DNA of 64,000 nt from Bog-473 sp963840435 (GCA_963840435.1 CAWIYY010000003.1:620001-684000), one strand, 5' to 3'. Shown: positions 26,977 through 36,989, counted from the stretch's first letter. Numbers and translations are program-made. The notes: generated from the letters alone by a model not told the origin.

Positions 26977-27194
26977 TAGACAACTACTCCGCTCCATTGC
27001 AACCCAAAAGCAACACTCCGGGTCGGCGTTTTGCCGTCGGTGGCCCTCGCCGCACACGGCCGCCGCGACACATGGTGGGATGAACTGCTGAGACCGTCAG
27101 GGCGGTCCGGCCGGCGAGGGCGGGCAACAGCCAGCTCGACACACGGAGCAGATTCAGGGGCCCTGTACTCAGCGGCGCCCCCGAGGGCAGCGCG

Positions 27195-27899
27195 CTAGGG
27201 CAGCAGTGCGAACGAGCGCAGCAGCGAATCCCGCAGTGCCCCCATGTCCCCCGGCGTCCCGGGCACCAGGTCGGCCAGCCCCACGGCGACGGTTCGCAGG
27301 GAGTCGGCCAAGGCACCAGGACCACCCGCACCTGCCCCCGCACCCGCACCAGCCGCCAGCAAGCCCGCCAGAAGATCCGGTTGCCAGTGCGCGTAGAGGC
27401 AGGAAGAGAACAACGCTCCCTCCCGGGCCCGCCACTGCGAGAGCCCGACCAGCTTGCGCCCGTCGGCGAACACCTCGCCGGGACCACGGCCGGCGAAGCA
27501 GACCAGGTCCCCCAGCGCTCCCGGCTCGGACCTCCCCGCGTGAGCCGTCAGCCGGTCGACTCCCGCCTCACGCAGCGCGCCCGACCACCAGGAGCCGACC
27601 CATGCCGCCGCGGCCGCCACGTCCATCACCCACAGAGGATCGGCCCGGGGGATCCAGGTGTCGAGCCAGAGATGATCGCCCGGCACCAGCAGCACGGCGC
27701 CCCCGCCGCCTCGGCGGCGCTCGACGGCGACCCCCGCCGCGGTGGCCGCGTCATCCGCCACGACCGTGGCGGGCTGCGTGCTGCCGAGGACGAGCGTCGG
27801 CTGCGTCACCGACTGGACGACGGCCAGCCGGCGAGGCTCGGAACGAAAGCGCTCGACGTCGAAGAAGGGCGACGGGGCGGAGGGACGGGGAGGAGGCAA
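27195..27899 (-). CDS. Lipoate/biotin-protein-ligase-like protein (LplA/BPL/LipB catalytic fold)
   Basis: 234 residues. The family signatures are VERRRGGGGAVLLVPGDHLWLDTWIP (compare RRxSGGGAVxH in LplA), VCFAGRGPGEVFADGRKLVGLSQWR with the adenylate-binding Lys, and GALFSSCLYAHWQ. These fit cofactor-transfer enzymes that attach lipoyl or related acyl groups to carrier lysines. The C-terminus has a Gly/Ala run and no separate lipoate-ligase C domain. The acceptor protein is unknown and no lipoyl-domain gene is nearby. ATG/GTG start chosen at 27899; the gene is six bases from the HNH gene. Confidence 0.78.
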   Translation of the reverse strand: MPPPRPSAPSPFFDVERFRSEPRRLAVVQSVTQPTLVLGSTQPATVVADDAATAAGVAVERRRGGGGAVLLVPGDHLWLDTWIPRADPLWVMDVAAAAAWVGSWWSGALREAGVDRLTAHAGRSEPGALGDLVCFAGRGPGEVFADGRKLVGLSQWRAREGALFSSCLYAHWQPDLLAGLLAAGAGAGAGAGGPGALADSLRTVAVGLADLVPGTPGDMGALRDSLLRSFALLP

Positions 27900-27905
27900 A
27901 CCTCG

Positions 27906-28412
27906 TCAGGAGGCCGCAGCCAAATAGGGCTCCCACAACGGATCCACGTCCGAGAGGTGCCGCAACCTCCAGAGATGCCCGTCCGGCGGCGCCGGCTTCA
28001 CCCGCATCGTCCACCCCAGCTCCGAGAGAAGCTGGTCGGCCTTCTCGAGATTGTCCCGCTTGCAGGCGGCCACCACGTTGGTCCACTCGTGCGTGCCGCC
28101 ACGGCTACGCGGAATGACGTGGTCGATGGTGTCGGCCGGCTGCGAGCAGTACACACACAGTCCCCCGTCCCGGCGAAGGACGGAGCGGCGGGTCACCGGT
28201 GGCGTCCGGGCCCAGCGAGGGATGCGCACCATGTGGGTCAGGCGGACGATGGAGGGGACGTCGATCTGGATGCGGGCGGAGTGGAACACCCTGCAGTCCT
28301 CGCGGACTGCAACCGGCTCCGCCCGACCCGCCAGCATGAGAACGACAGCACGACGGTCCGAGACGAGGGCGAGCGGCTCGTAAGTCGCATTGAGGAGGAG
28401 CACCCGCTCCAT
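27906..28412 (-). CDS. HNH endonuclease domain protein
   Basis: 168 residues. An N-terminal family domain (VLLLNATYEPLALVSDRRAVVLMLAGRAE) precedes an HNH module: CVYC, then ADTIDHVIPRSRGGTHEWTNVVAACKRDN. The His/Asn/His catalytic elements are present, but the second zinc pair normally seen as CxxC reads CKRD. These HNH proteins are widespread in actinobacteria and their physiological target is unknown. Not associated with a visible restriction or phage gene. Confidence 0.87.
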   Translation of the reverse strand: MERVLLLNATYEPLALVSDRRAVVLMLAGRAEPVAVREDCRVFHSARIQIDVPSIVRLTHMVRIPRWARTPPVTRRSVLRRDGGLCVYCSQPADTIDHVIPRSRGGTHEWTNVVAACKRDNLEKADQLLSELGWTMRVKPAPPDGHLWRLRHLSDVDPLWEPYLAAAS

Positions 28413-28424
28413 ACGCCTGAGAGG

Positions 28425-28706
28425 CTACCCGCCGCGGGGCCGGGCCCTCTGACACCAGCGCAGGAAGGCGACGACGTCTTCCTTGGTAAGGTCGCCCTCG
28501 GTCCCGTCCCCGCCGTAGGCCGTTACCAGGCGAAAGTGCCAGTACGCCTCTCCCGGCACGGGGAGGAACGGAGCCCGGTGCCACCAGCCGCGGCGGGACA
28601 GCCTGCGCACCGCGCCCAGCGCCGGCCACCAGAGAGAGGGATGCCGGACCACGGTCCCGAGCACCACCCGGACGTGGCGGGCCCAGCCACCGCCCCCATC
28701 GCTCAC
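28425..28706 (-). CDS. Hypothetical small basic protein
   Basis: 93 residues from a GTG that overlaps the ROK stop (GTGA). Content: RHVRVVLGTVVRHPSLWWPALGAVRRLSRRGWW..., then PVPGEAYWHFRLVTAYGGDG and DVVAFLRWCQRARPRGG. It is Arg/Trp-rich with no membrane helix. I do not recognise a characterised family. The overlap and strand argue that it is translated with the kinase gene. Confidence 0.65.
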   Translation of the reverse strand: MSDGGGGWARHVRVVLGTVVRHPSLWWPALGAVRRLSRRGWWHRAPFLPVPGEAYWHFRLVTAYGGDGTEGDLTKEDVVAFLRWCQRARPRGG

Positions 28707-29590
28707 TGCCCGGCTCCCGCCTCGAGGCCGCGCCAGCCGACCCGGGCGGCGCCGATGAGCGGTCCGCCGTCCCCGAGGCCGCCGGGAACCACCCGAGTCC
28801 CGCGCGCGAAGTCGAGGCGGCAGCGCAGATCCATCTCGGCCTGCGCCGCCGCGAAGAAGGGGTGGCCGAAACCCAGGGCGACCGACCCGCCCACCACGGC
28901 CAGCGGCAGGTCGAGCAGGTTGGCCACCGACGCGATGGCCAGCCCGACCAGCCGGCCCGTCCGCTCCACCATCTCGGGCGGCGCCTCCGCGGCGGGTCGT
29001 CCGGTGATCGCCGCGATGGCCGTGCCCGACGCCTCGGCTTCGAGGCACCCCCGCCCACCGCACGGGCAGTCCCGCCCGTCGGGGACGACGATCACGTGAC
29101 CGACGTGTCCCGCGTTGCCCAGCCGACCCGAGAGCAGGCGCCCGTCGAGGACGACTCCCCCACCCACCCCGGTCGACACCACCATCCCGATGTAGTGGTC
29201 ACGGCCCGCCGCCGCGCCGATCCAACCCTCGCCGAGCGCGAGCGCCTTGGCGTCGTTGTCGACGTGCGTCGGCAGCCCGGTCAGTTCGGCAACCCGGCGC
29301 CGCAGGGGAAAGTCCCGCCAACCGGTGATGTTCAGCGGCGACACCTCCTCGCCGCCCGGGCTCATCGGTCCGCCGCACCCGACGCCACAGACGGCGAGGC
29401 GGTCGTCGGCCGCCACCCGTTCCATCGTCTCGGTGACCAGCGCGGCCAGGTGGGACCAGAGTTCCTCGCCCGGCGACGATGCGGCCTCGGTCGGGACCTG
29501 GGCCCGGAGCAGCAGATCCCCGGACCTGGTGACCAGGCCACACGCCAGCTTGGTGCCGCCGATGTCGACGGCCAGTGCCAGATCTGCCAC
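28703..29590 (-). CDS. ROK family sugar kinase (glucokinase-like)
   Basis: 295 residues. ATP-binding ALAVDIGGTKLACGLV, substrate motif DNDAKALALGEGWIGA, second phosphate motif STGVGGGVVLDGRLLSGRLGNAGHVGHV, and the zinc-site CPCGGRGCLEAEASG are all present; these are the ROK kinase signatures, as in actinobacterial glucokinases. GTG 29590 begins the protein with ADLALAVDIGG. No repressor helix-turn-helix precedes it, so it is a kinase rather than a ROK regulator. Confidence 0.9.
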   Translation of the reverse strand: MADLALAVDIGGTKLACGLVTRSGDLLLRAQVPTEAASSPGEELWSHLAALVTETMERVAADDRLAVCGVGCGGPMSPGGEEVSPLNITGWRDFPLRRRVAELTGLPTHVDNDAKALALGEGWIGAAAGRDHYIGMVVSTGVGGGVVLDGRLLSGRLGNAGHVGHVIVVPDGRDCPCGGRGCLEAEASGTAIAAITGRPAAEAPPEMVERTGRLVGLAIASVANLLDLPLAVVGGSVALGFGHPFFAAAQAEMDLRCRLDFARGTRVVPGGLGDGGPLIGAARVGWRGLEAGAGQ

Positions 29591-29668
29591 GAATCGAGAG
29601 ACTAGGGAGCACAGGCCGGTTCGGCGCGCACCCGGACGGCCCGATCCTGGACCGGCCCCGCTGACGCG

Positions 29669-29695
29669 AAAAAGCCCCGCCGGCAAAGGCGGGGC
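29669..29695 (-). terminator. Rho-independent terminator
   Basis: On the minus strand an 8-base G+C stem (GCCCCGCC / GGCGGGGC) with a 6-base loop is followed by a run of five T. It lies 19 bases after the stop of the DUF3040 gene and would end that transcript before the ROK gene. Confidence 0.85.
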
Positions 29696-29714
29696 CACCG
29701 GCACAGCTGGTCGG

Positions 29715-30119
29715 TCATTCCTCCCGGCGGTGGAAGCGTGACCGGAACCATTCGCGGGCGTCGGTCACCGCACCCTCGATGCCGGTCGGCGCTGCACCGT
29801 CACGACCGGCCTCGCCGTCCTTGGCCCGCCGGATGTCGTGCCAGCCGGCCTTGCCCATACGGCGCAGGTTTCGCTCGAACCAGACAGCGGAGGCGAACAT
29901 GATGACGACCCCGAGGAATCCGGCCAGGACCGACTTGGAGTAGAAGGCAACCAGGATGACCACCCCGAGGACGAAGGTCACCGCCGCCCACTTGCAGTAC
30001 CGGCCCGCGTGCCGGTACACGGTCTCGGAGCGCACCCGCTCGGCGAACTCGGGGTCCTGGCGAACCAGCGACTCCTCGAGCTCAGCGAGTATGCGCTGCT
30101 CGTGGTCGGAAAGCGGCAC
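29715..30119 (-). CDS. DUF3040 domain membrane protein
   Basis: 134 residues. The N-terminal motif PLSDHEQRILAELEESLVRQDPEFAERV is the DUF3040 hallmark of actinobacteria, followed by two membrane segments (about 45-65 and 67-85) and a basic, charged C-terminus. Function unknown. GTG 30119 has AGGGGG about ten bases upstream. A clear terminator follows the gene. Confidence 0.88.
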   Translation of the reverse strand: MPLSDHEQRILAELEESLVRQDPEFAERVRSETVYRHAGRYCKWAAVTFVLGVVILVAFYSKSVLAGFLGVVIMFASAVWFERNLRRMGKAGWHDIRRAKDGEAGRDGAAPTGIEGAVTDAREWFRSRFHRREE

Positions 30120-30339
30120 TAGATACGGCCCCCTGGGATCTCCACATCCATCCGATCGCCATGTTTGCACGCCCGGCGGGCGCGGACAACGTGAATTTGT
30201 CCCCTCTGCCCTGCCCGAACGGCTTTCACCACCGACTGCAGCTTAGAACCCGGCAACGCCGATCGGGACACGATCACCCGACGATCACCCACCACTCAGC
30301 TCCAACTCAGACAACGCCCGGGGGCTCATGGCGACCCAC

Positions 30340-30636
30340 CTACTCCTCGGATGTGCCACGGGTCCGGCGCCGCATCAGGAGGGCGCCGATCAGAGCCCCG
30401 AGCAGTCCCGCGATGAGGATGACGAGGATCAGCGGCTCGGAGCGGTCGTAGATCCAGAAGTTGATCTTGACCTTGCTCAGGTTGGCCAGGGCGAACCAGA
30501 CGAAGAAGATGGCGGCCACGGCCAGGCCGACCAGGGCCACCGTGCTCCGACCACCCCGGTCCCCCGATCGCTCGACGTCTTCGTCACCGCCCGCCACGAT
30601 CGGCTGGCCTCCCACGGCTCGCTTGGCCTTCGCCAT
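30340..30636 (-). CDS. LapA-domain (DUF1049) small membrane protein
   Basis: 98 residues with two membrane helices (VALVGLAVAAIFFVWFALA and PLILVILIAGLLGALIGALL) separated by NLSKVKINFWIYDRSE, the typical DUF1049/LapA arrangement. Ends in a basic RRRTRGT tail. Function in actinobacteria unknown. ATG 30636 has GAGGG upstream. The 220-base gap to DUF3040 shows no gene. Confidence 0.85.
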   Translation of the reverse strand: MAKAKRAVGGQPIVAGGDEDVERSGDRGGRSTVALVGLAVAAIFFVWFALANLSKVKINFWIYDRSEPLILVILIAGLLGALIGALLMRRRTRGTSEE

Positions 30637-30818
30637 CCCTCCATTGTGCCGTGTTCCACCCGGGGGCAGGCGCCACCCCCCGCCCGCCACTGCCACCCAG
30701 GCACGCCACCTGCTATGAGAGTGATCCCGAATCGCCATCGGGACGGACACCCGGCGCCGGGCGCCGGTCGCCGCCGCAGTCCGCCGCCGTCCCTGACGCC
30801 ACCAAGGAGTAGCCAGCC

Positions 30819-32387
30819 ATGAGCACGAGCACCCGCGAAGTCCTGACCGGTGCCCAGACCATGTGGGAGCTGGTCGAGCGCCGGGCCCGGGCCTCGACCG
30901 ACCACCCCATGCTCATCGCGCCCGACGGCGAGACCCTCACCTTCGGCCAATTCCGCGACCGGGCCGAGCGGGTGGCGGCGGGGCTGCACGCCATGGGCAT
31001 CACCACCGGATCGGTCGTCGCGTGGCAGCTCCCCACCCGCATCGACACGGTCGTCCTCTCCATTGCGCTCACCCGGCTCGGCGCAGTGCAGAACCCGATC
31101 ATCCACCTCTACCGCGAGCGCGAGGTCGGCTTCGCCCTGCGCCAGACCGGCGCCACCCTTTTCGTGCACCCGGGGACCTGGCGCGACACCGACTACGCCG
31201 CGCTGGCGGCACGCGCCCTCGAAGGCGCGTCCACCCCGCCGAGGCTCCTCTCCGCCGAGGGTGGCTTGCCCGAGGCCGACCCCGCCGGGCTGCCCGCACC
31301 TCCCCCGGGGGGCCCGGCCGCCGACGCCCCGATCCGCTGGATCTACTACACGTCGGGTTCCACCGCCGACCCCAAAGGCGTGCAGCACACCGACCAGACG
31401 CTCATCGCCGGCGGCTGGGGCCTCGCCCGTGCCCTCGACATGGGGCCCGACGACGTCGGGTCCATCGCCTTCCCCTACGCCCACATCGGCGGACCTGACT
31501 ACCTGATGTCCATGCTCTCCATGGGGTTCCCGGCCGTGCTCCTCGAAGCCTTCTCGGCGCCCGACGCCCTCGAGGTGTTCAACCGTCACGGCGCCACGGT
31601 GGTCGGGGGCAGCACCGCCTTCTACGTGGCCTACCTGGGTGAGCAGCGCAAGCAGCCGGGCCGGCCGATCCTCCCGACCCTGCGCCTCATGGTCGGGGGC
31701 GGCGCGGCCAAGCCGCCCGAGCTGCACTACGAGGTGCGCGAGGAGATCGGCGGGCGCGGCGTGGTCCACGGCTACGGCATGACCGAGGTCCCGATGATCG
31801 CCAACGGCTCGCCCCACGACACCGACGAGCAGCTGGCCAACACCGACGGCAGGCCGGTGGAAGGAGCCGATGTCCGCATCGTCCGCCTCGACGGCCAGCC
31901 GGCAAGGCCCGACGAGGAGGGCGAGATCCGGGTCAAGGGCCCCATGGTCTTCCACGGCTACACCGACCCGGAGCTGACCGAGGGCGCCTTCGACGAGGAC
32001 GGCTACTTCCGTACGGGCGACCTGGGCCGCCTGCGGGCCGACGGCTATCTCTCCCTGACCGGCCGGTTGAAGGACGTCATCGTGCGCAAGGGCGAGAACA
32101 TCAGCGCCAAGGAGATCGAGGACCTGCTCTACACCCACCCCAAGGTGGTCGAGGTCGCCGTGATCGGCCTGCCCGACGCGGAGCGGGGCGAGCGTGTGTG
32201 CGCGGTCGTGCAGCTAGCCGGCGACGTGCAGGACCTCGAGCTCGCGGAGATCGTCGCCTTCTGCAAGGAGGCGGGCCTCATGACCCAGAAGATCCCCGAG
32301 CAGCTCGAGATCCGGGCCGACTGGCCTCGGGCCGGCACGGGCAAGATCGTCAAGAGGACCCTGCAGACCGAATACGGCGCCGCGTGA
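30819..32387 (+). CDS. AMP-dependent acyl-CoA synthetase/ligase
   Basis: 522 residues. The ANL-superfamily motifs are present: A3 P-loop IYYTSGSTADPKGV, HGYGMTEVP (A5), YFRTGDLGRLRADGYLSLTGRLKD (A7-A8), VIVRKGENIS, and the A10 Lys in PRAGTGKIVKRTL. It forms acyl-adenylates and then CoA thioesters; similarity is to cyclohexanecarboxylate/medium-chain ligases, but the acid is not identifiable. ATG 30819 follows AAGGAG. It is the first gene of a plus-strand group with the phosphatase and CapA genes. Confidence 0.9.
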   Translation: MSTSTREVLTGAQTMWELVERRARASTDHPMLIAPDGETLTFGQFRDRAERVAAGLHAMGITTGSVVAWQLPTRIDTVVLSIALTRLGAVQNPIIHLYREREVGFALRQTGATLFVHPGTWRDTDYAALAARALEGASTPPRLLSAEGGLPEADPAGLPAPPPGGPAADAPIRWIYYTSGSTADPKGVQHTDQTLIAGGWGLARALDMGPDDVGSIAFPYAHIGGPDYLMSMLSMGFPAVLLEAFSAPDALEVFNRHGATVVGGSTAFYVAYLGEQRKQPGRPILPTLRLMVGGGAAKPPELHYEVREEIGGRGVVHGYGMTEVPMIANGSPHDTDEQLANTDGRPVEGADVRIVRLDGQPARPDEEGEIRVKGPMVFHGYTDPELTEGAFDEDGYFRTGDLGRLRADGYLSLTGRLKDVIVRKGENISAKEIEDLLYTHPKVVEVAVIGLPDAERGERVCAVVQLAGDVQDLELAEIVAFCKEAGLMTQKIPEQLEIRADWPRAGTGKIVKRTLQTEYGAA

Positions 32388-32448
32388 GTCCCAGAGCAGG
32401 CGGCGACCGAACCCACCCGCCGCCCGAGCCGCGCATCGCCGCGTCGCC

Positions 32449-32991
32449 GTGCCGCCCGCACCCCTGGCCGCCGCCGGGGACGGTCGTCTGTACCGGATCT
32501 CCTTCGTGTGCACGGGCAACATCTGCCGGTCGCCCATGGCCGAGGTCATCACCCGGAGCCTGGCCGAGCGGACCGAGCTCTCCGACGGGACCCACCTCGG
32601 GACGCACATCGACGTCCGAAGCGCCGGGACGGGGCCCTGGCACGAGGGCGAACCGATGCACCCTTTCGCCGCCGACGCCCTGGTCCGGGCCGGCTACCCC
32701 CGCCATCCCCACGTGGGCCACCAGTTCTCGAAGGCCGAGGCCGGCCAGATCGACTTCGTGGTGGCGCTCGACCGCCGCCATCAGCAGACGCTGCGCGGCC
32801 TCGGCGTGGATCCCGACCGGCTGGCCCTGCTCCGCTCCTTCGATCCGGCCTCGGGGGTGGGCGCCGACGTCCCCGACCCCTACTACGGCGACGAGGCCGT
32901 CTTCGACCAGTGCCTGCGCATGATCGAAGCCTCCTGCACGGGCCTGGTTGCTTCGCTCGCCACCAGCTGGGACACCCTCGGCGAAGCCTGA
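32449..32991 (+). CDS. Low-molecular-weight protein-tyrosine-phosphatase family protein
   Basis: 180 residues. The P-loop CTGNICRSPMAE (C-x5-R-S) near residue 21 and the catalytic-acid loop DVPDPYYGD near residue 145 are intact. LMW-PTPs act on tyrosine-phosphorylated proteins, arsenate reductases or, in bacteria, exopolysaccharide kinases. The GTG start at 32449 gives about ten extra N-terminal residues before the core. No partner kinase is visible nearby. Confidence 0.88.
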   Translation: MPPAPLAAAGDGRLYRISFVCTGNICRSPMAEVITRSLAERTELSDGTHLGTHIDVRSAGTGPWHEGEPMHPFAADALVRAGYPRHPHVGHQFSKAEAGQIDFVVALDRRHQQTLRGLGVDPDRLALLRSFDPASGVGADVPDPYYGDEAVFDQCLRMIEASCTGLVASLATSWDTLGEA

Positions 32992-33060
32992 TCCCCGGGG
33001 CCGGGCGCACGTCCGACCGAGCCGCCACCGCTCCGCCGTGCCCGGTGAGCACCGCACGAG

Positions 33061-34492
33061 GTGTGCCATAGTGCCGCCGTGGTCTCTCGGAGGGTCCGCC
33101 GGCGGCGGAAGCAGTTCGCCGTCGGCGGTGCTGCGTTCCTCTTGTTCCTGATCTGGCTGATCTTCTTCTCGGGCGGCGGGGGCAACACGCCACCGTCCTC
33201 GTCGGACCAGTCCTCTTCGACCACCCACGGCACGGTCGTGACGGCCGCCCAGCATTTTCCGAAGCGGTCGCCGCTGAACCCGGACTGGAAGGGGGACGGC
33301 AAGCCCGTGACCCTCGGCTTCGGCGGTGACGTCCACTTCGCCGGGGCGGTCGGCGAACGGCTGGCCAGCAACCCAACGACTGCCCTGGGCAGCACCGTCC
33401 CGCAGCTCTTCGCCAACACCCAGCTGAGCATGGTCAACCTGGAGACGGCCGTCACGGACGGCACCTGCCCGGAGCCACAGGCCAAGCCCTACATCTTCGA
33501 CGCGCCCGCCTCTGCCGTCACCGCTCTCAAGGGGGCCACCATCGGCCTGGCCACTCAGGCGAACGACCATGGCGAGGACTGTGGCCCACAGGGGCTGTCT
33601 CAGAACCTCACCATCGCGGCGCAGGCGAAGTACCCCGTCATCGGGATCGGCAACAACGCGGCTCAGGCCTTCGCCCCCTACCGGGTCACGCTCAACGGGC
33701 AGCGGATCGCCATCATCGCCGCGACCCAGGTCATCGCCAGCAACCTCGTGAGCGGGTGGACGGCGACGAGCACCCAGCCGGGAGTCGCCTCGGCCATCGA
33801 CCCCACCGAGCTCGTCCGCGAGGTCCAGCAGGTGCGCAAGACCGCCGACACGGTCATCGTCTACGTGCACTGGGGCACCGAGACGCAGGCCTGCCCGAAC
33901 CCCCAACAGGGACCGCTGGCCCAACAGCTGGTGAAGGCCGGGGCCGACCTCGTGATCGGCTCGAACGCCCACGTTCTGCTCGGCGCGGGCTACATGGGCA
34001 GCGCCTACGTCGACTACGGCCTGGGCAACTTCGCGTTCTACGACGACACCGCCCCCGAGACCGACAGCGGCTCGCTCATCGTGACGGCGGTCGGCCGCCA
34101 CATCACCGGCGTCGCCTTCCGGCCCGCCACCATCCTGAACGGGCTACCCCAGCCGCTGACCGGGGCTCCGGCGCAGGCCGCCCTGCAGAGCTGGAACTCG
34201 GCCCGCAGCTGCACCAACCTCTCGGCCACGCCCTCGACCAGCGTGGCCACCATGCGCGCCGAGTCCGTGCCCTTCGTGGCGCCGACCACGGCCACCACCA
34301 CGACCACCGCGCCGCCGACGAATGGCACCACGACGACGAGCACCGGGGCGCCTCGACCACCCACGGCGGGAGTGGCGGCGGGACACCAACACGACCGGCA
34401 CGACCGGCACCACCGGCAATACCGGATCGGCGACGACCACGACGACCGTCCCGCAGTCGACCACCACCGCGCCGACGGACAACGCCGGTTAG
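33061..34492 (+). CDS. CapA family (metallophosphatase-like) surface protein with Thr-rich tail (two frameshifts)
   Basis: A membrane anchor (about residues 20-40: FAVGGAAFLLFLIWLIFF) is followed by a linker and the CapA/poly-gamma-glutamate-synthesis fold: LGFGGDVHFAGAVGE, MVNLETAVTDG, GLATQANDHGEDCG, VIVYVHWGTE, LVIGSNAHVLLG, DYGLGNFAF. The C-terminus becomes Thr/Pro-rich; there the frame changes near 34350 and again near 34385, and the continuing frame (NTTGTTGTTGNTG...) ends at 34492. The start codon is uncertain (GTG 33061 or 33079). It is convergent with and overlaps the next gene by 4 bases. Confidence 0.8.
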
Positions 34493-35079
34493 CCCACCTC
34501 CTCGAATCGTGGCGCACCCTCCTCGAGCGGCACTCGAGCGCCGCGTGCCACGAAGCTGATGGCGTGGTACCAGCCGCAGAGCAGTAGGAGCTCCATCAGC
34601 TGGTCCTGGTCGAAACTCGCCTATGAGGGAGGTCCAGAGATCGTCGTCGACGTCGGAGTGTTCGTGGAGTTCGTCCACGAGACGGATCAGCAGGCGGTCC
34701 CGCGCCGACTCCCAGCACGGGTCATCGGGACCACCCGTCGTCAGCGAGGCCACCTGGTCCCTCCGAGCCCGGCCCGCGCCGCAAAGAAGGCGACGTGGAC
34801 GCCCCACTCGTATTCGCAGCCGCAGCGGGCACAGGTCCGGTCGATCACGATCTCCCGGGCCCGTAGGTCGACCGAGAGAGCACGGCCGAGCAGATGCCCT
34901 CCCCAGGGCTGCATGGCAGCCGTCATGCCCGGCTTCCGGGCGAACATCCGGAAGAGTGCGATTGGCGGTACCCCCGGCGGCATCATCGAGCGCAGCTGCT
35001 CCTCGACCAGCGGGTCGAATGGCGGCTCGAGCGGGGCGACTCGTCCGTGCACGTGCGTGGCCTCCACCGGGATCTCCAT
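34489..35079 (-). CDS. Carboxymuconolactone decarboxylase family protein (two frameshifts)
   Basis: Reconstructed about 195 residues. ATG 35079 has GGTGGAGAA upstream. Visible: VPPIALFRMFARKPGM, LSVDLRAREIVIDRTCARCGCEYEWGVHVAFFA with the CxxC...H site of the AhpD/CMD fold. The frame changes near 34755, continuing DQVASLTTGGPDDPCWESARDRLLI, and near 34610, continuing DQLMELLLLCGWYHAISF. Members act as AhpD-like peroxidase partners or decarboxylases. It is divergent from the HxlR regulator. Confidence 0.78.
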
Positions 35080-35133
35080 TTCTCCACCTCACGTTCGAAA
35101 TCCGAAACAATTCACGGGACGCCGTAACCTAGC

Positions 35134-35150
35134 GTTTCGCATTCAGAAAC
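35134..35150. promoter_or_regulatory. Inverted repeat between divergent CMD and HxlR genes
   Basis: GTTTC and GAAAC arms flank 7 bases, in the 116-base divergent spacer. A related half-site (CGAAATCCGAAAC, about 35096-35108) lies nearby. HxlR dimers often control the divergent gene through such sites, so this is a plausible operator; the evidence is position and symmetry only. Confidence 0.45.
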
Positions 35151-35195
35151 ATCAAGCGACCGCGAACCGCCGATCACCACCAGGAGGACGCCGCC

Positions 35196-35548
35196 ATGAG
35201 CCCGAGCCCGACCACCCCACTGCCCGGCCGCCCCGTGCGTGGCTCTACCACGGGCCGCCCGCTCATGGCTGCGCTCGACCTCCTGGGGCGGCGCTGGACG
35301 CTGCGGATTCTCTGGGAACTGCGCGACGGACCGTGGGCGCCCGGGCTCTGCGAACGCGCTGTGACGACATGTCGTCGAGCGTGCTCTACGAACGATTGGG
35401 CGATCTTCGGACCGCCGGGCTCGTCACACAGAGTGACGGAGGCACCTACGCCTTGTCACCGCTGGGCCGCCAGTTGGGCGACGCCATCACCCCACTGCAA
35501 CGATGGGCGGAGCGTTGGTCGGCGGCCACAGGTTCTGGCGGGCGCTGA
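35196..35548 (+). CDS. HxlR family transcriptional regulator (one frameshift)
   Basis: About 118 residues. The winged-helix signature is split over two frames: RPLMAALDLLGRRWTLRILWELRDGP then, after a change near 35340, RCDDMSSSVLYERLGDLRTAGLVTQSDGGTYALSPLGRQL. HxlR regulators sense small electrophiles, and some regulate nearby oxidoreductases. It is probably the regulator of the divergent CMD-family gene. Confidence 0.82.
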
Positions 35549-35565
35549 TCAGGTGGGCGGGTTCC

Positions 35566-36989
35566 TCATGGCTGGTCGATCTTCGACCACGTGTGTGGCT
35601 TGGGCTCGAAGACGTCCTCTCCGGGCAGGCGTTGATAGCGGTATTTGATCTCCGCCAGGTCATTCGGCTCAGAGACGGTCTCCTCCGAGAGTCGCAACAC
35701 CATGTCCGCTTGCCGCCAGAGCACGACTCGCTGCTCGGCCGACGTCGTGTCGAGCATGATCGACCCCAGCGAGTCGATGAGCCGATGAGGACGGCCGGCA
35801 TCCTGCCGCCGACTGACGAATCTTGTCGAATGAGCGATTGACCATTCGGGCATAGGAGGGGTCGGACTCGATGAGTCGCACCTTGCCGTCGTCGTCCCGG
35901 TACACGCCCTCGTCGAGCACCCGCCCCGAAACGCGACCCAGGCCCGCCGACAGCCAGTCGATGCACGTGAGGGCCGTGAAGGGGTCGTTCACCGCCGGCG
36001 ACAGGGCGCGGATCGCGATCTCGCTGAGTTGGTCGATGGCGAACACGGGGTCCTGCACCAGCGTCCGGTGCGGACCGGTCACGTGGGCCTTGGACAGCGA
36101 TCGCCCGACCTCGTTCGCCGCCCCCCGCGGCCACACCGTGGCCAGCGGGCGTCCGGTCGCCAAGAAGTGACCGGGCCGGTGCTCCAACCGGATCACCGAG
36201 TCGGTACGGGTGGCGATGGCGATGAGCTGGGCGTAGCCGACGTACTGGATGTACCCGCTCACCTGCGAGGGCACCGTGGCCCCACGCTCCTCGAGCAGAG
36301 TGAGCAGCTCGGGCACGGTCTGCCCGACACGCAGGCCTGCGCTCGGCTCGACGGCCGAACCGACCGTCTCGGGAAATTCGGCGTCGACTGATTCGATCAG
36401 ATCGTCGGCGATGCCGGCGATCACCTCGGGAAGCTGAATCGACTTCGCGATGTGATGGATGAAGTAGATCAGCACCCCGAGATCGACCAGCAGCAATGCC
36501 TCGGCCACGGAGGTGGAGAGATACGGCACGAACGTCGCTGGCACACTGCCGATGGAGGCCAGTGCGAGCACGGAGAACACGAACGTCCCGACGAAGATCC
36601 CGAGCGTGACCTGGTTGCCGATGCTCGCGTACGAAGTTCCGCATCATGCGCGGCCCGAACTGCTGCGATGCGAGGGTCAGCGCCAGGATCGTGATCGAGA
36701 ACACCACGCCGACGACCGTGATGACCGCGGCAGCAATGGCGATGAGAACCTGGCGCTCCGCGTCGGCGCTGCCGGTGTGGATCCAGTGCGGCAACGTCAG
36801 GTGGTTGTGGTAGGCGGCCAGGTCGAGTTCGAACGTGACCAAGAACAGCAGGACCGAGACCACGATCAAGATGCTGGGGACGACCCAGAACGTTGTCCGA
36901 AGCTCCTCCCACCGCCAGCTGGGCAGCTGGCGCCGATCCTTTCCGGCCCGGGCAGGCTGGCGCCCACTGAGGCCTCCGGTCGCGCTCAT
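35566..36989 (-). CDS. DUF2254 integral membrane protein (two frameshifts)
   Basis: Reconstructed about 470 residues. N-terminal membrane region (TTFWVVPSILIVVSVLLFLV..., QVLIAIAAAVITVVGVVFSITILAL, SVLALASIGSVPATFVPYL), then the DUF2254 soluble signature (HRTLVQDPVFAIDQLSEIAIRALSPAVNDPFTA) and an RLPGEDVFEPKPHTWS end. The frame changes near 36640 and 35810. Function unknown; the family is a membrane protein of bacteria with no assigned substrate. Confidence 0.85.
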
